Part shown: in pieces, positions 1 to 6,123 of the stretch
Numbering within the stretch: the stretch's first letter is position 1
Layout of the letters: each line of letters begins with the position of its first letter
NCBI GenBank assembly: GCA_021785115.1
Contig: JAJYGO010000380.1
Span: 1 to 8,425, forward strand
Length of the DNA stretch: 8,425 nucleotides
Origin: Chloroflexota bacterium
Lineage (GTDB): Bacteria > Chloroflexota > Limnocylindria > Limnocylindrales > CSP1-4
Reading direction: 5' to 3'
The notes under the pieces: generated by a model
Database searches by the model: none
What the model was told of the DNA's origin: nothing
Seen by the model: the letters and a program-made list of their open reading frames with translations, nothing else
Position numbers and translations under genes: made by a program

Positions 1-65
1 CGCCGCTTCGGCTGCGGCGGGTGGCGGCGTCTCGGCTGCGGCCGGCGCCGCTTCGGCTGCGGCGG
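1..65 (+). repeat. Direct repeat of 20 bp in the Ala/Gly-rich coding start
   Basis: A perfect 20-bp direct repeat occupies 1-20 and 46-65, an offset of 45 bp or exactly 15 codons. In the gene's frame it encodes AASAAAG-type peptide. A second small tandem, two copies of TTCGAGCCGGCG at 161-172 and 173-184, encodes FEPA twice. Both keep the frame, as expected for low-complexity growth in a cytoplasmic tail. Confidence 0.7.
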
Positions 66-2713
66 CCGGCGGCGGTTCGGCCGAGCCGGTCCTCGTCGGG
101 ACCGCGGCACGTGCCGAATCCACGACGGGTGACGAGATTGTCCGGACTGGTCTTGTCGCGTTCGAGCCGGCGTTCGAGCCGGCGCTCGACGGCGGGGCGC
201 TCCCCGGCCGGGCGCGACGATCGCTGGTCCGTGCGGCTGCAGCACTCGGCCTGGCCATCCTGGTCCCGGTCACGTTCGCGGGGCTGGTGACCTGGGCGTG
301 GCAGCCACAGCCCGGCGCCGTCACGATCCAGGCAGCCGTCGTCAACGCCGACACGGGGACGACGGTCACCGCCGGCGACGGCTCCGCCAAGCAGCTCACG
401 CTGGGCAAGGACATCAGCGACGATCTGGTCGCGGGCGGGTCGGGCAGCACGTCCGGCGCCTCGGACCCGGCCTCGAGCGGCCTCGGCGCAGCCGGCGTCG
501 CGTGGACCGCCACGGACGCGAAGGCAGCGGCCGATGGGCTCGCATCCGGCCAGTACGCGGCCGTCCTGACGATCCCCGCCGACTTCTCGCAGGACATCGC
601 GGCGATCCGCGCCGGCACGTCCGGCAGCACCCCCGCGGCGACCCTGCACCTGGAGACGGGGAGCGGCGGCGGCAACGTCGCCACTGCGGTCGCCCGTTCG
701 GTGAGCGACGCGATCACCGCGTCCGCGACCCGCAATGCCACCGCCTCCTACGTCGAGGACGTCCTGCTCGGCGTGTCCACCGCCCAGAACGACGTCACGC
801 ACGCGGCATCCTCGGCGAAGGACGTGGCGAACAGCGCCACCTCCCTCGCGAGTTCGGCCAGCGGCGTCAACGCGGTGTCGGGCGAGATGGTGTCCGGGCT
901 CGGCAAGCTGGCGTCGGGGACCTCGGCGTCGGTCAGCGGCACGGCAAGCCTCGTCGATGCCACCAGCCAGCTCGCCTCGGGCACAAAGCAACTCGCCGCG
1001 GCTGCCTCGACGCTCGCGGCGGGCGCCAGCAAGACCGCCTCCGGCGCCTCGGCGCTCGCAACCGGGGCATCGTCGCTCGCCAGCGGCCTCGTCGCCCTCG
1101 AAGCGCACACCAGGACGCTGCCGGCGCAGACCTCGCAGCTCGCCTCCGGGGCATCGGACCTCGCGGCGGGCGTGTCGCAGACCGTCTCGGGCATCGAGTC
1201 GCTCTCGGCCGGGCTCCAGACGCTGGCCAGCAACACCACCGGTCTGGGCAGCCAGGTCCACGCGCTCGACGTCGGGGCGGCAAGCCTCGCCAGCGGTGCC
1301 CACGACCTCGAGACCGGCGCGTCGCAGGCAGCGGCGGCCGCGGCCGGCGTGTCGACCGGGGCCAGCGGCCTCAAGAGCGCCGTCGATGCGTACACCGGCG
1401 CGGTCGATCAGCTTGCCGCCAACTGCACCGGGATGGGCGGTGGCGCAACCGTGTGTGGTGCGCTCACCGGCATCGCGAACGGCTCGGCAACCGTGCGCGA
1501 CACCGCGGCAACCGTCGCCTCGGGCGCGAGCCAGGCATCTGCTGCGGCCGCGGGCGTCGCCAGCGGGGCCGTGTCCACATCCAGCGGCGCAGACAGCCTG
1601 CACAGCGGGTTGTCCCAGCTCGCGGCCGGCGCGCCGGCGATCGAATCCGGGATCGCCTCGTCGGCCGCCGGGGCGTCTGCCCTGGCCGCGGGCGCTGCGC
1701 AGCTGACGCCCGGCGCCAGCCAGCTCGCCGACGGCACCAGCCAGCTCGCCGCCGGCATGCCGCAGCTCGTCGACGGCGTGTCGGCCCTGAGCTCGGGCGC
1801 CTCGCAGACGGCATCGGGCGCCACCCAGCTCTCGACCGGCGCGAGCGCCCTCGCAAGCGGCGCCGACAAGCTGGCGTCCGGCCTCGACACGACGGCAGCC
1901 GGCGCGACGAAGCTGGCGTCCGGGACGAAGACGGCGGCCAGCGGTGCCACCCAGCTGACCGACGCCATCAACCAGGCCCTCGACGGGGCCCGGCTGGTAC
2001 AGGCGGAGACTGGCCTGCTCGCCACCGACGGCACGTCGCTCTCGAGCGATGCCTCGAAGGTCTCCGACTCGCTCACGACGACGGCGGGCTCCATGCCCGC
2101 AACGGGCACCGCCGACCGCTCGCAGGTGGCCGCGCGCGTGGCCGACCCGGTGACCGTGCAGACCACGGCCGCCGACGGCAGCCCGGCGGGGATCGCGCCG
2201 CTGGCGATGGTCCTGGCGCTCTGGCTGGGGGCGCTGGCGGCGCTGCTGGCCGTGCCGTCGATGGGCCGCGGGCGGGGCTGGTGGACCAGGCCGGTGGGCG
2301 CGGTCGGGCTGGCGGCGGTCGCCGGGCTCGTCGCGGCGGGGCTGATGGTCGCCGGGCTCGACCTCGGCGTCGGGATCGCCATCGCGCGCCTCCCGATGCT
2401 CGTGGCCATGAGCCTGCTGACCGCGGCGGCCTTCGCGGTGCTCATCGGGGCGCTGGAGTCGGCGTTCGGGCTCCGCGGCTGGGTGACTGCCCTGCTGCTG
2501 GCCGGGCTCGGCGTCGCAGCGTCGGGCTACCCGTTCGGCGTCGACGCGCTACCGGGGCCGCTCGCGTTCATCCGGCCGCTGCTGCCGACCTCGTGGGCCA
2601 TCGACGCGATCCGCGCCTGCATCGAGAGCGCGAGCTCCTCGGTGTCGGTGGGCGTGGCGGTGCTGGTCGCGTGGCTGATCGTGGCACCCTCGTGGTGGTG
2701 GCAGTCACCGTGA
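2..2713 (+). CDS. YhgE/Pip-family membrane protein, 5' partial, probable 3' frameshift
   Basis: The frame is open from the left edge with no ATG, GTG or TTG codon before a GTG at 287. That GTG lies inside a membrane helix, so the true start is upstream of the window. The visible part is 903 residues. Residues 1-75 are Ala/Gly-rich. Residues 78-100 form a membrane helix. A long extracytoplasmic region follows, with Gly/Ala/Ser/Leu heptads (about 299-450 and 529-654) and a cysteine pair at 475 and 485 that could form a disulfide. About five hydrophobic segments fill residues 730-898, and the stretch YPFGVDALP...LLPTSWAIDAIR is typical of the C-terminal membrane block of YhgE/Pip proteins. Such proteins are related to ABC-2 permeases and include a phage infection protein; some serve in export of type VII-like substrates. 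The substrate here is unknown. The last residues, PSWWWQSP, look like a frameshift product. Family confidence is high, function low. Confidence 0.85.
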   Translation, partial: AASAAAGGGVSAAAGAASAAAAGGGSAEPVLVGTAARAESTTGDEIVRTGLVAFEPAFEPALDGGALPGRARRSLVRAAAALGLAILVPVTFAGLVTWAWQPQPGAVTIQAAVVNADTGTTVTAGDGSAKQLTLGKDISDDLVAGGSGSTSGASDPASSGLGAAGVAWTATDAKAAADGLASGQYAAVLTIPADFSQDIAAIRAGTSGSTPAATLHLETGSGGGNVATAVARSVSDAITASATRNATASYVEDVLLGVSTAQNDVTHAASSAKDVANSATSLASSASGVNAVSGEMVSGLGKLASGTSASVSGTASLVDATSQLASGTKQLAAAASTLAAGASKTASGASALATGASSLASGLVALEAHTRTLPAQTSQLASGASDLAAGVSQTVSGIESLSAGLQTLASNTTGLGSQVHALDVGAASLASGAHDLETGASQAAAAAAGVSTGASGLKSAVDAYTGAVDQLAANCTGMGGGATVCGALTGIANGSATVRDTAATVASGASQASAAAAGVASGAVSTSSGADSLHSGLSQLAAGAPAIESGIASSAAGASALAAGAAQLTPGASQLADGTSQLAAGMPQLVDGVSALSSGASQTASGATQLSTGASALASGADKLASGLDTTAAGATKLASGTKTAASGATQLTDAINQALDGARLVQAETGLLATDGTSLSSDASKVSDSLTTTAGSMPATGTADRSQVAARVADPVTVQTTAADGSPAGIAPLAMVLALWLGALAALLAVPSMGRGRGWWTRPVGAVGLAAVAGLVAAGLMVAGLDLGVGIAIARLPMLVAMSLLTAAAFAVLIGALESAFGLRGWVTALLLAGLGVAASGYPFGVDALPGPLAFIRPLLPTSWAIDAIRACIESASSSVSVGVAVLVAWLIVAPSWWWQSP
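1586..1963 (+). repeat. Eighteen exactly phased 21-bp (heptad) units inside the YhgE/Pip gene
   Basis: Residues 529-654 read as 18 consecutive seven-residue units without a single insertion. Each begins with Gly and follows roughly G-A-x-x-L-A-x, for example GASQLAD, GTSQLAA, GATQLST and GADKLAS. The DNA units are degenerate, so this is a protein repeat and not a fresh DNA expansion. Similar but less regular units lie at about 896-1350. In this family the repeats are expected to form a long helical, coiled-coil-like stalk outside the membrane. Confidence 0.85.
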
Positions 2714-2757
2714 GCGTGGAGCGGCGCACCGCTTCCCGGTCGCGCCTGACGGCATAG
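2681..2757 (+). other. Likely out-of-frame true C-terminus of the YhgE/Pip protein
   Basis: The annotated frame leaves the last membrane helix after the residues LIVA and ends in an odd PSWWWQSP. The frame starting at 2683 continues the helix as TLVVVAVTVSV, then gives a basic tail with ERR and SRSR, and stops at TAG 2755-2757. A single missing base around 2684-2689 (GCACCC) would join the two into one 25-residue helix followed by positive charges, the usual end of this family. Codons in the alternative frame are strongly G/C-ending, like the rest of the gene. It could be a sequencing error, a recent mutation or, less likely, programmed slippage. Confidence 0.6.
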
Positions 2758-2879
2758 GGGGGTCGCCATCGGCCCGGGAGGCCGCCGTCGGCGCAGGCGC
2801 GGACTGGTTGCCACCGGCGCCGGGCGAGGTTGCCATCGGCCCCGGGGGCGGGAGGGCTGCGGTCCGGGCCGGCGCCCGC
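2758..2879. repeat. Convergent intergenic spacer with three degenerate 18-bp repeats
   Basis: This spacer separates the plus-strand YhgE/Pip gene from the minus-strand LON-domain gene. It holds three imperfect copies of a GT(C/T)GCCA(T/C)CGGC(C/G)C-GGG sequence at 2762-2779, 2807-2824 and 2829-2846. A 10-bp palindrome lies at 2814-2823 and a small hairpin (CGGGC, 4-nt loop, GCCCG) at 2865-2878, next to the LON-gene stop. Termination of both genes must happen here, but no U-tract terminator is visible. Confidence 0.4.
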
Positions 2880-3650
2880 TCAGTTCAGGCGGTCGGACAG
2901 CGAGGCACGGTCGGGGACGTACAGCCCGAGGCGACGGTCGAGCAGGTCCAGCTCGCGGCGCAGCAGGCCGTCGAGGTCGCGCAGACGCTCCTCGGCCGTC
3001 GACGCCTCGAGCAGCGCCTGCTTGCGGTCGAGTTCGGCCTGGACGATCCCGGTCAGCAGGAACGACAGCGCCGACGGGTCGTCTGGCACGCGGAGCGACT
3101 CGACCGTGACCTCCTCGGTGGCGTCCACCTGGACCTCGGCCGCCACCTCCTCGACCGGGTCGTCGTCGACCTCGACCTCAACCTGGACATCGACGGGCAG
3201 GCCCAGCTCGCCGTCGCGCGGCTGGAGCTCGCGCAGGTATTCGATGAACCGGGCGCCGACTCGCTGGACCAGACGCCCGGCGACCTCCTCGTCGCCCACC
3301 GCGTCGGGGAGCGGCTCCACGTCGGCCACCAGGTACGGCTCGGAGGCTGCGTCCACCTCCAGCACGCTGAAGCGGCCCGTGCCCACCACGAGGAGGTCCC
3401 AGCGGCCGTCGGCGTACTTGCTCGCTTCGCGGATCTCCGCGAACGTCCCGACTCCGGCGATCGCGATCTCGGTCGCCACGCCATGGCGGAGCGCAACCTC
3501 GGACCCCTCGCGGATGAGCACCACGCCGAAGGGCGTCGACGAGTCGAGGCAGCGGCGGACCATGACGCGGTAGCGCTCCTCGAAGATGTGGAGCGGCAGG
3601 GCGATCCCCGGCGCCAGGACGGTGTGGAGGGGGAAGAGCGGTAGGCGCAC
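2880..3650 (-). CDS. LON-substrate-binding-domain protein (PUA-like), stand-alone
   Basis: This 256-residue protein starts at GTG, and its first residues LPLFPLHTVLAPGIALPLHIFEERYR are the hallmark start of the Lon N-terminal (LON_substr_bdg) domain. The C-terminal helical part also fits: DPSALSFLLTGIVQ at 191-204, then ELDRKQALLEAST and ERLRDL at 206-226. There is no AAA+ or Ser-Lys protease domain, so this is a stand-alone homologue, a common bacterial form of about 200-250 residues whose role is poorly known (substrate binding or adaptor are guesses). Residues 153-184 form a strongly acidic, Val/Glu/Asp-rich stretch between the two conserved halves, which is unusual. There is no clear Shine-Dalgarno before the GTG. 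The frame stays open upstream, but conservation begins at this start. It lies downstream of the iron-sulfur carrier on the same strand, separated by 244 bp with hairpins, so it is probably a separate transcript. Confidence 0.88.
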   Translation of the reverse strand: MRLPLFPLHTVLAPGIALPLHIFEERYRVMVRRCLDSSTPFGVVLIREGSEVALRHGVATEIAIAGVGTFAEIREASKYADGRWDLLVVGTGRFSVLEVDAASEPYLVADVEPLPDAVGDEEVAGRLVQRVGARFIEYLRELQPRDGELGLPVDVQVEVEVDDDPVEEVAAEVQVDATEEVTVESLRVPDDPSALSFLLTGIVQAELDRKQALLEASTAEERLRDLDGLLRRELDLLDRRLGLYVPDRASLSDRLN

Positions 3651-3894
3651 GAATCGAAGAGTAAGGCGGGTCGCGATTCGGGGACGCGGCGGCGAGGGCG
3701 CGCGGCCTGGTCGATCACGTTGCGTTCGCGACGCAGCCGGGCTGCGGCGCCGACCAGAACGGGCGGTGCGCCGATGGCGGTGGGGCCGATGGCGCTCCGC
3801 ACCGAGGAATCATCGAGCCGCCGGTGGCCGGCGGCTCGGGATCGGGCGGTTGGGGTTGTTCAGGCGCCTGGGGCGCCCCACGACCTCGGTGCGG
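3651..3894. other. 244-bp intergenic spacer with hairpins, no gene seen
   Basis: The spacer between the iron-sulfur carrier (upstream on the minus strand) and the LON-domain gene has no credible gene. It holds three compact dyads: CGCAGC/GCTGCG at 3732-3746, a perfect 11-bp stem at 3814-3838, and the 12-bp palindrome TGGGGCGCCCCA at 3869-3880. A promoter for the LON-domain gene should be here, but no convincing -10/-35 pair was found. Confidence 0.5.
3814..3838 (-). terminator. Strong hairpin, candidate terminator after the Fe-S carrier gene
   Basis: CGAGCCGCCGG at 3814-3824 and CCGGCGGCTCG at 3828-3838 are perfect inverted repeats with a 3-base loop. The stem starts about 57 nt after the stop of the iron-sulfur carrier on the minus strand. 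No T-run follows, so it is not a classical intrinsic terminator. GC-rich bacteria often carry such U-less hairpins at gene ends, where they may stop transcription with Rho or protect the 3' end of the mRNA. Confidence 0.5.
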
Positions 3895-4275
3895 TCAGTG
3901 AGAGCAGGCTCGCGGCGTGCCCTCGTCCTCGGCGGTTCGGAACGAGGAGCCGCAGCCGCAGCCGGAAACCGCGTTGGGATTGACGACGGTGAACCCGGCG
4001 CCCATCAGGGTGTCGACGTAGTCGATGGACGAGCCGTTGAGCAGCGGCACGCTGTTGCTGTCGACGTAGACCCGCACGCCGTTGGTCTCGAGGACGTTGT
4101 CGTCCTCGGCGGGCTGGTCCTCGAGCATCATCCCGTACCGGAAGCCCGAGCAGCCGCCCGAGTAGACGTACACGCGCAGGCCGATCGCGGGACTCGGCTC
4201 TTCCTTCGTCAGCTCGCGAAGCTTGGTCGCGGCGGCGTCGGTCAGATTGACGATCGAGGGCTGGGCGTCGATCAC
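3895..4275 (-). CDS. erpA: A-type iron-sulfur cluster carrier (ErpA/IscA/HesB family)
   Basis: The 126-residue protein has the three conserved cluster-binding cysteines: Cys42 in SGGCSGFRYG and Cys106/Cys108 in SGCGCGSSF, a C-x63-C-x-C spacing normal for A-type carriers. GFRYGM, NPNA and GCGSSF resemble ErpA more than IscA, but the subtype is not certain. It should receive Fe-S clusters from a scaffold and deliver them to target enzymes in the cytoplasm. The GTG start at 4275 was chosen because AAGGAGAA lies six bases upstream and the length then fits the family (about 105-125); a longer in-frame start at 4401 would add 42 non-conserved residues. The C-terminal extension contains one more cysteine (Cys124). 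No isc or suf genes are adjacent, so the gene stands alone. Confidence 0.93.
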   Translation of the reverse strand: MIDAQPSIVNLTDAAATKLRELTKEEPSPAIGLRVYVYSGGCSGFRYGMMLEDQPAEDDNVLETNGVRVYVDSNSVPLLNGSSIDYVDTLMGAGFTVVNPNAVSGCGCGSSFRTAEDEGTPRACSH

Positions 4276-4281
4276 AGCGGG

Positions 4282-4289
4282 TTCTCCTT
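4282..4289 (-). promoter_or_regulatory. Ribosome binding site of the Fe-S carrier gene
   Basis: On the minus strand AAGGAGAA ends six bases before the GTG at 4275. It is the strongest Shine-Dalgarno in the window, and it decides the start against the upstream ATG at 4401. Confidence 0.85.
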
Positions 4290-4329
4290 CGGGTCGCGGG
4301 CCCCGGACCGCCCGGCCCGGAGCTCGTGA

Positions 4330-4358
4330 ATCGTACGCACCGCAACGGATTTCGTCCA
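4330..4358 (-). promoter_or_regulatory. Tentative promoter of the Fe-S carrier gene
   Basis: On the minus strand TGGACG (4353-4358) and TACGAT (4330-4335) are 17 bases apart and match the -35 and -10 consensus at four of six positions each. The predicted transcript would start near 4323 and carry a leader of about 48 bases. It is a weak match in a GC-rich setting and is given as a candidate only. Confidence 0.35.
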
Positions 4359-4422
4359 CACCCATGGCGAAATTGCACGGCGGCGCCCAACGGCCCGGCA
4401 CCGCGGCGCGAAATGACGCTGA

Positions 4423-4566
4423 CCGAGGCGGCTGACCGAGGCGGCCGACGAGGCGCCCCCGCCGAGGCGGCCGACGAGGCGCCCCCGCCGAGGCGGCCGA
4501 CCGAGCGGCCCCGGCGAGGCGGCTGACCGAGGCGGCCGACGAGGCGCCCCCGCCGAGGCGGCGTGA
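4423..4566. repeat. 26-bp GC-rich tandem repeat array
   Basis: Three identical 26-bp units, beginning CCGAGGCGGCC and ending GCGCCCCCG, lie at 4436-4461, 4462-4487 and 4527-4552. A diverged 27-bp unit (4488-4514) and short units ending CTGA or GTGA (4423-4435, 4515-4526, 4553-4566) complete the array. A larger duplication is also visible: 4424-4471 equals 4515-4562, an offset of 91 bp. No spacers exist, so it is not a CRISPR. Several frames are open across it only because stop codons are rare at this base composition; no start site or known domain supports coding. Confidence 0.8.
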
Positions 4567-4675
4567 GTCGGGTCAGACTCATTCGAGCTGGAGCCGAGCG
4601 TGGGAGGAGGCCCAGACTGGCACTTCGAGCGGCCACCCACGCTCACTGACACCGGAATTGAGTCGGACCTGACTC
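4565..4675. repeat. 111-bp imperfect inverted repeat flanked by GCGT
   Basis: Positions 4565-4604 and the reverse complement of 4636-4675 match at 28 of 40 positions with no gap. The outer 17 bases and the inner 9 bases (GAGCGTGGG/CCCACGCTC) match best, and a 31-base centre separates the arms. Each outer end is itself a dyad, GAGTC-N6-GACTC, at 4565-4580 and 4660-4675. The tetramer GCGT lies directly outside both ends (4561-4564 and 4676-4679), like a target-site duplication. It may be a MITE-like remnant, a pair of operator sites, or an RNA hairpin 46 nt after the thiolase stop. Confidence 0.6.
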
Positions 4676-4720
4676 GCGTTCGCGCGCAAGGTGGAGGGCC
4701 AGGCGGAGGGCAGGCTGGGC

Positions 4721-5947
4721 CTACGCCTCCACCCGCTCGACCACGGTCGCGATCCCCTGCCCCACGCCGATGCACATCGCGGCCACCCCGAACCTGCCGC
4801 CCGTCTGCCCCAGCTCGTGGACCAGCATCGTGAGCAGGCGCGCCCCCGAGGCGCCCAGCGGATGGCCCAGCGCGATCGCCCCGCCATTGGGGTTGACCTT
4901 GGCCAGGTCGAGGCCAAGCTCGTCGGCACAGGCGACCGACTGGCTCGCGAACGCCTCGTTGATCTCGAACAGGTCGATGTCGGCCACGGCCAGGCCCGCC
5001 CGCGCGAGCGCCTTGCGGATCGCAGGCACGGGGCCGATCCCCATGACGTCGGGGTGGACCCCGGCGACGGCGGTCGACACCACCCGGGCCATCGGCCGAA
5101 GCCCCAGGGCGCGCGCCCGCTCCGCTTCGACCAGAAGCAGCGCCGACGCGCCGTCGTTGATCCCGGAGCTGTTGCCCGCCGTCACGGTCCCGTTCTTGGC
5201 GAACGCCGGCCGGAGCGCGGCCAGCGCCTCGAGCGAGGTCTCGCGCGGGTGCTCGTCGCGGTCCACCACCGTGACCGCGCCCTTCTTGCCGGGCACGCTC
5301 ACCGGCACCAGCTGCGCGGCGAATCGACCGGCCGCGATCGCGGCCGCGGCCCGCTGCTGGCTCTCGAGCGCGAACGCGTCCTGGCGCTCGCGCGAGACGC
5401 CGTACTGCTCGGCGACGCACTCGGCCGTCTCCCCGAGCGAGATCGGCGGGTACGCCTCGCGCATCTTCGGGTTCACGAACCGCCAGCCGAGCGTCGTGTC
5501 CTCGAGCTGACGCGCCCCGCGCTCGTACGCCGCCTCCGGCTTGAGCATCACGTACGGCGCCCGGCTCATCGACTCCACGCCGCCCGCGATGAACACCTCG
5601 CCGTCGCCCGCGCCGATCGCGTGCGCCGCGGAGTTGACCGCCTGGAGACCGGAGCCGCACAGCCGGTTGACCGTCAGCCCGGCCACCTCGACCGGAAGGC
5701 CGGCGAGCAGCAGCGCCATCCGGGCCACGTTGCGGTTGTCCTCGCCCGCCTGGTTCGCACAGCCCATGATCACGTCCTCGACGAGGGCCGGGTCGAGCGA
5801 GGTCCGCTCGACGATCGCGCGGATGACCAGGGCGGCGAGGTCGTCGGGCCGAACCGAGGCGAGCGCGCCGCCGTACCGCCCGATCGGGGTGCGGACGGCG
5901 TCGATGATCCAGGCCTCGTGGTGGGTGCGCTGCGGTTGGGTGGGCAT
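4721..5947 (-). CDS. Thiolase (acetyl-CoA acyltransferase, 3-oxoadipyl-CoA thiolase-like)
   Basis: This 408-residue protein is a full-length thiolase with all catalytic parts: nucleophile Cys97 in [17 protein letters not shown] at 122-128, SGINDGA at 261-267, NEAFA at 330-334, His362 in GHPLGASG and the second catalytic Cys392 in CIGVGQG. It should cleave a 3-oxoacyl-CoA with CoA to acetyl-CoA and a shortened acyl-CoA, or run in reverse. The stretches [16 protein letters not shown] and [10 protein letters not shown] are typical of 3-oxoadipyl-CoA thiolases (PcaF/PaaJ, aromatic degradation), but no partner catabolic gene is present, so a general beta-oxidation role is equally open. The start at 5947 was chosen because a TACAAT box sits eight bases upstream and there is no Shine-Dalgarno, suggesting a leaderless mRNA. 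An in-frame ATG at 5980 would overlap that promoter. Confidence 0.93.
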   Translation of the reverse strand: MPTQPQRTHHEAWIIDAVRTPIGRYGGALASVRPDDLAALVIRAIVERTSLDPALVEDVIMGCANQAGEDNRNVARMALLLAGLPVEVAGLTVNRLCGSGLQAVNSAAHAIGAGDGEVFIAGGVESMSRAPYVMLKPEAAYERGARQLEDTTLGWRFVNPKMREAYPPISLGETAECVAEQYGVSRERQDAFALESQQRAAAAIAAGRFAAQLVPVSVPGKKGAVTVVDRDEHPRETSLEALAALRPAFAKNGTVTAGNSSGINDGASALLLVEAERARALGLRPMARVVSTAVAGVHPDVMGIGPVPAIRKALARAGLAVADIDLFEINEAFASQSVACADELGLDLAKVNPNGGAIALGHPLGASGARLLTMLVHELGQTGGRFGVAAMCIGVGQGIATVVERVEA

Positions 5948-5954
5948 GTGGGGA

Positions 5955-5986
5955 ATTGTAGGAGGCGCGGGGTGGTGCATTACAAT
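5955..5986. promoter_or_regulatory. Face-to-face divergent promoter (thiolase versus lipoprotein operon)
   Basis: ATTGTA (5955-5960) and TACAAT (5981-5986) are perfect inverted repeats in an otherwise GC-rich stretch. On the plus strand TTGTAG (5956-5961) and TACAAT (5981-5986) form a -35/-10 pair with a 19-base spacer. On the minus strand TTGTAA (5980-5985) and TACAAT (5955-5960) form the same pair. Each promoter's -35 thus overlaps the other's -10, so both cannot be occupied at once. The minus-strand promoter would start almost at the thiolase ATG; the plus-strand one would give the lipoprotein operon a leader of about 139 bases. Confidence 0.6.
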
Positions 5987-6087
5987 CTGCGCAGAACGCG
6001 CCTAGGCGGGGGCTCTGGCGCCGTTCCGGGTCGATTGCACCGCGACGCTCGTGCCAGGCGCTCGCGCTGATCGCACCCCCGTCAGGC

Positions 6088-6123
6088 CCCTGCGCGGGAT
6101 CTGCGCTCCGCAAGCGCAGGGAG
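6088..6123 (+). promoter_or_regulatory. Leader with two alternative stems over the lipoprotein Shine-Dalgarno
   Basis: AGGGAG at 6118-6123, eight bases before the ATG at 6132, is the Shine-Dalgarno. CCCTGCGC (6088-6095) pairs perfectly with GCGCAGGG (6114-6121) and would hide it. CTGCGCT (6101-6107) pairs perfectly with AGCGCAG (6113-6119), using a 5-base loop, and leaves part of it free. The two pairings exclude each other. A regulatory switch is possible but unproven; short stems are common at this GC content. Confidence 0.4.

Noticed and set aside
1408..2445. Minus-strand open frame of 345 codons inside the YhgE/Pip gene
   Set aside because: Antisense image of the Gly/Ala/Ser heptads; its regular look comes from the repeats on the other strand.
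298..2757. Alternative plus-strand frame of 819 codons over the YhgE/Pip gene
   Set aside because: Arg-rich and lacking membrane segments over nearly all its length. Only its last 25 codons are of interest, as the likely displaced C-terminus.
2808..3644. Plus-strand open frame of 278 codons opposite the LON-domain gene
   Set aside because: The minus-strand frame has recognisable family motifs; this one is its antisense shadow.
4276..4401. Longer start for the Fe-S carrier at 4401
   Set aside because: The extra 42 residues are unlike any A-type carrier, and the strong ribosome site at 4282-4289 points to the GTG at 4275.
4423..4566. CRISPR array
   Set aside because: Units are directly joined without unique spacers, are pure GC-rich sequence, and no cas gene is present.
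5948..5980. Longer thiolase start at 5980
   Set aside because: The added 11 residues are not thiolase-like and the ATG overlaps the promoter; there is no ribosome site before it. It remains possible if transcription starts further upstream.
4691..6070. Plus-strand open frame of 459 codons opposite the thiolase
   Set aside because: Arg/His-rich antisense shadow of a well-conserved gene; it crosses the divergent promoter.
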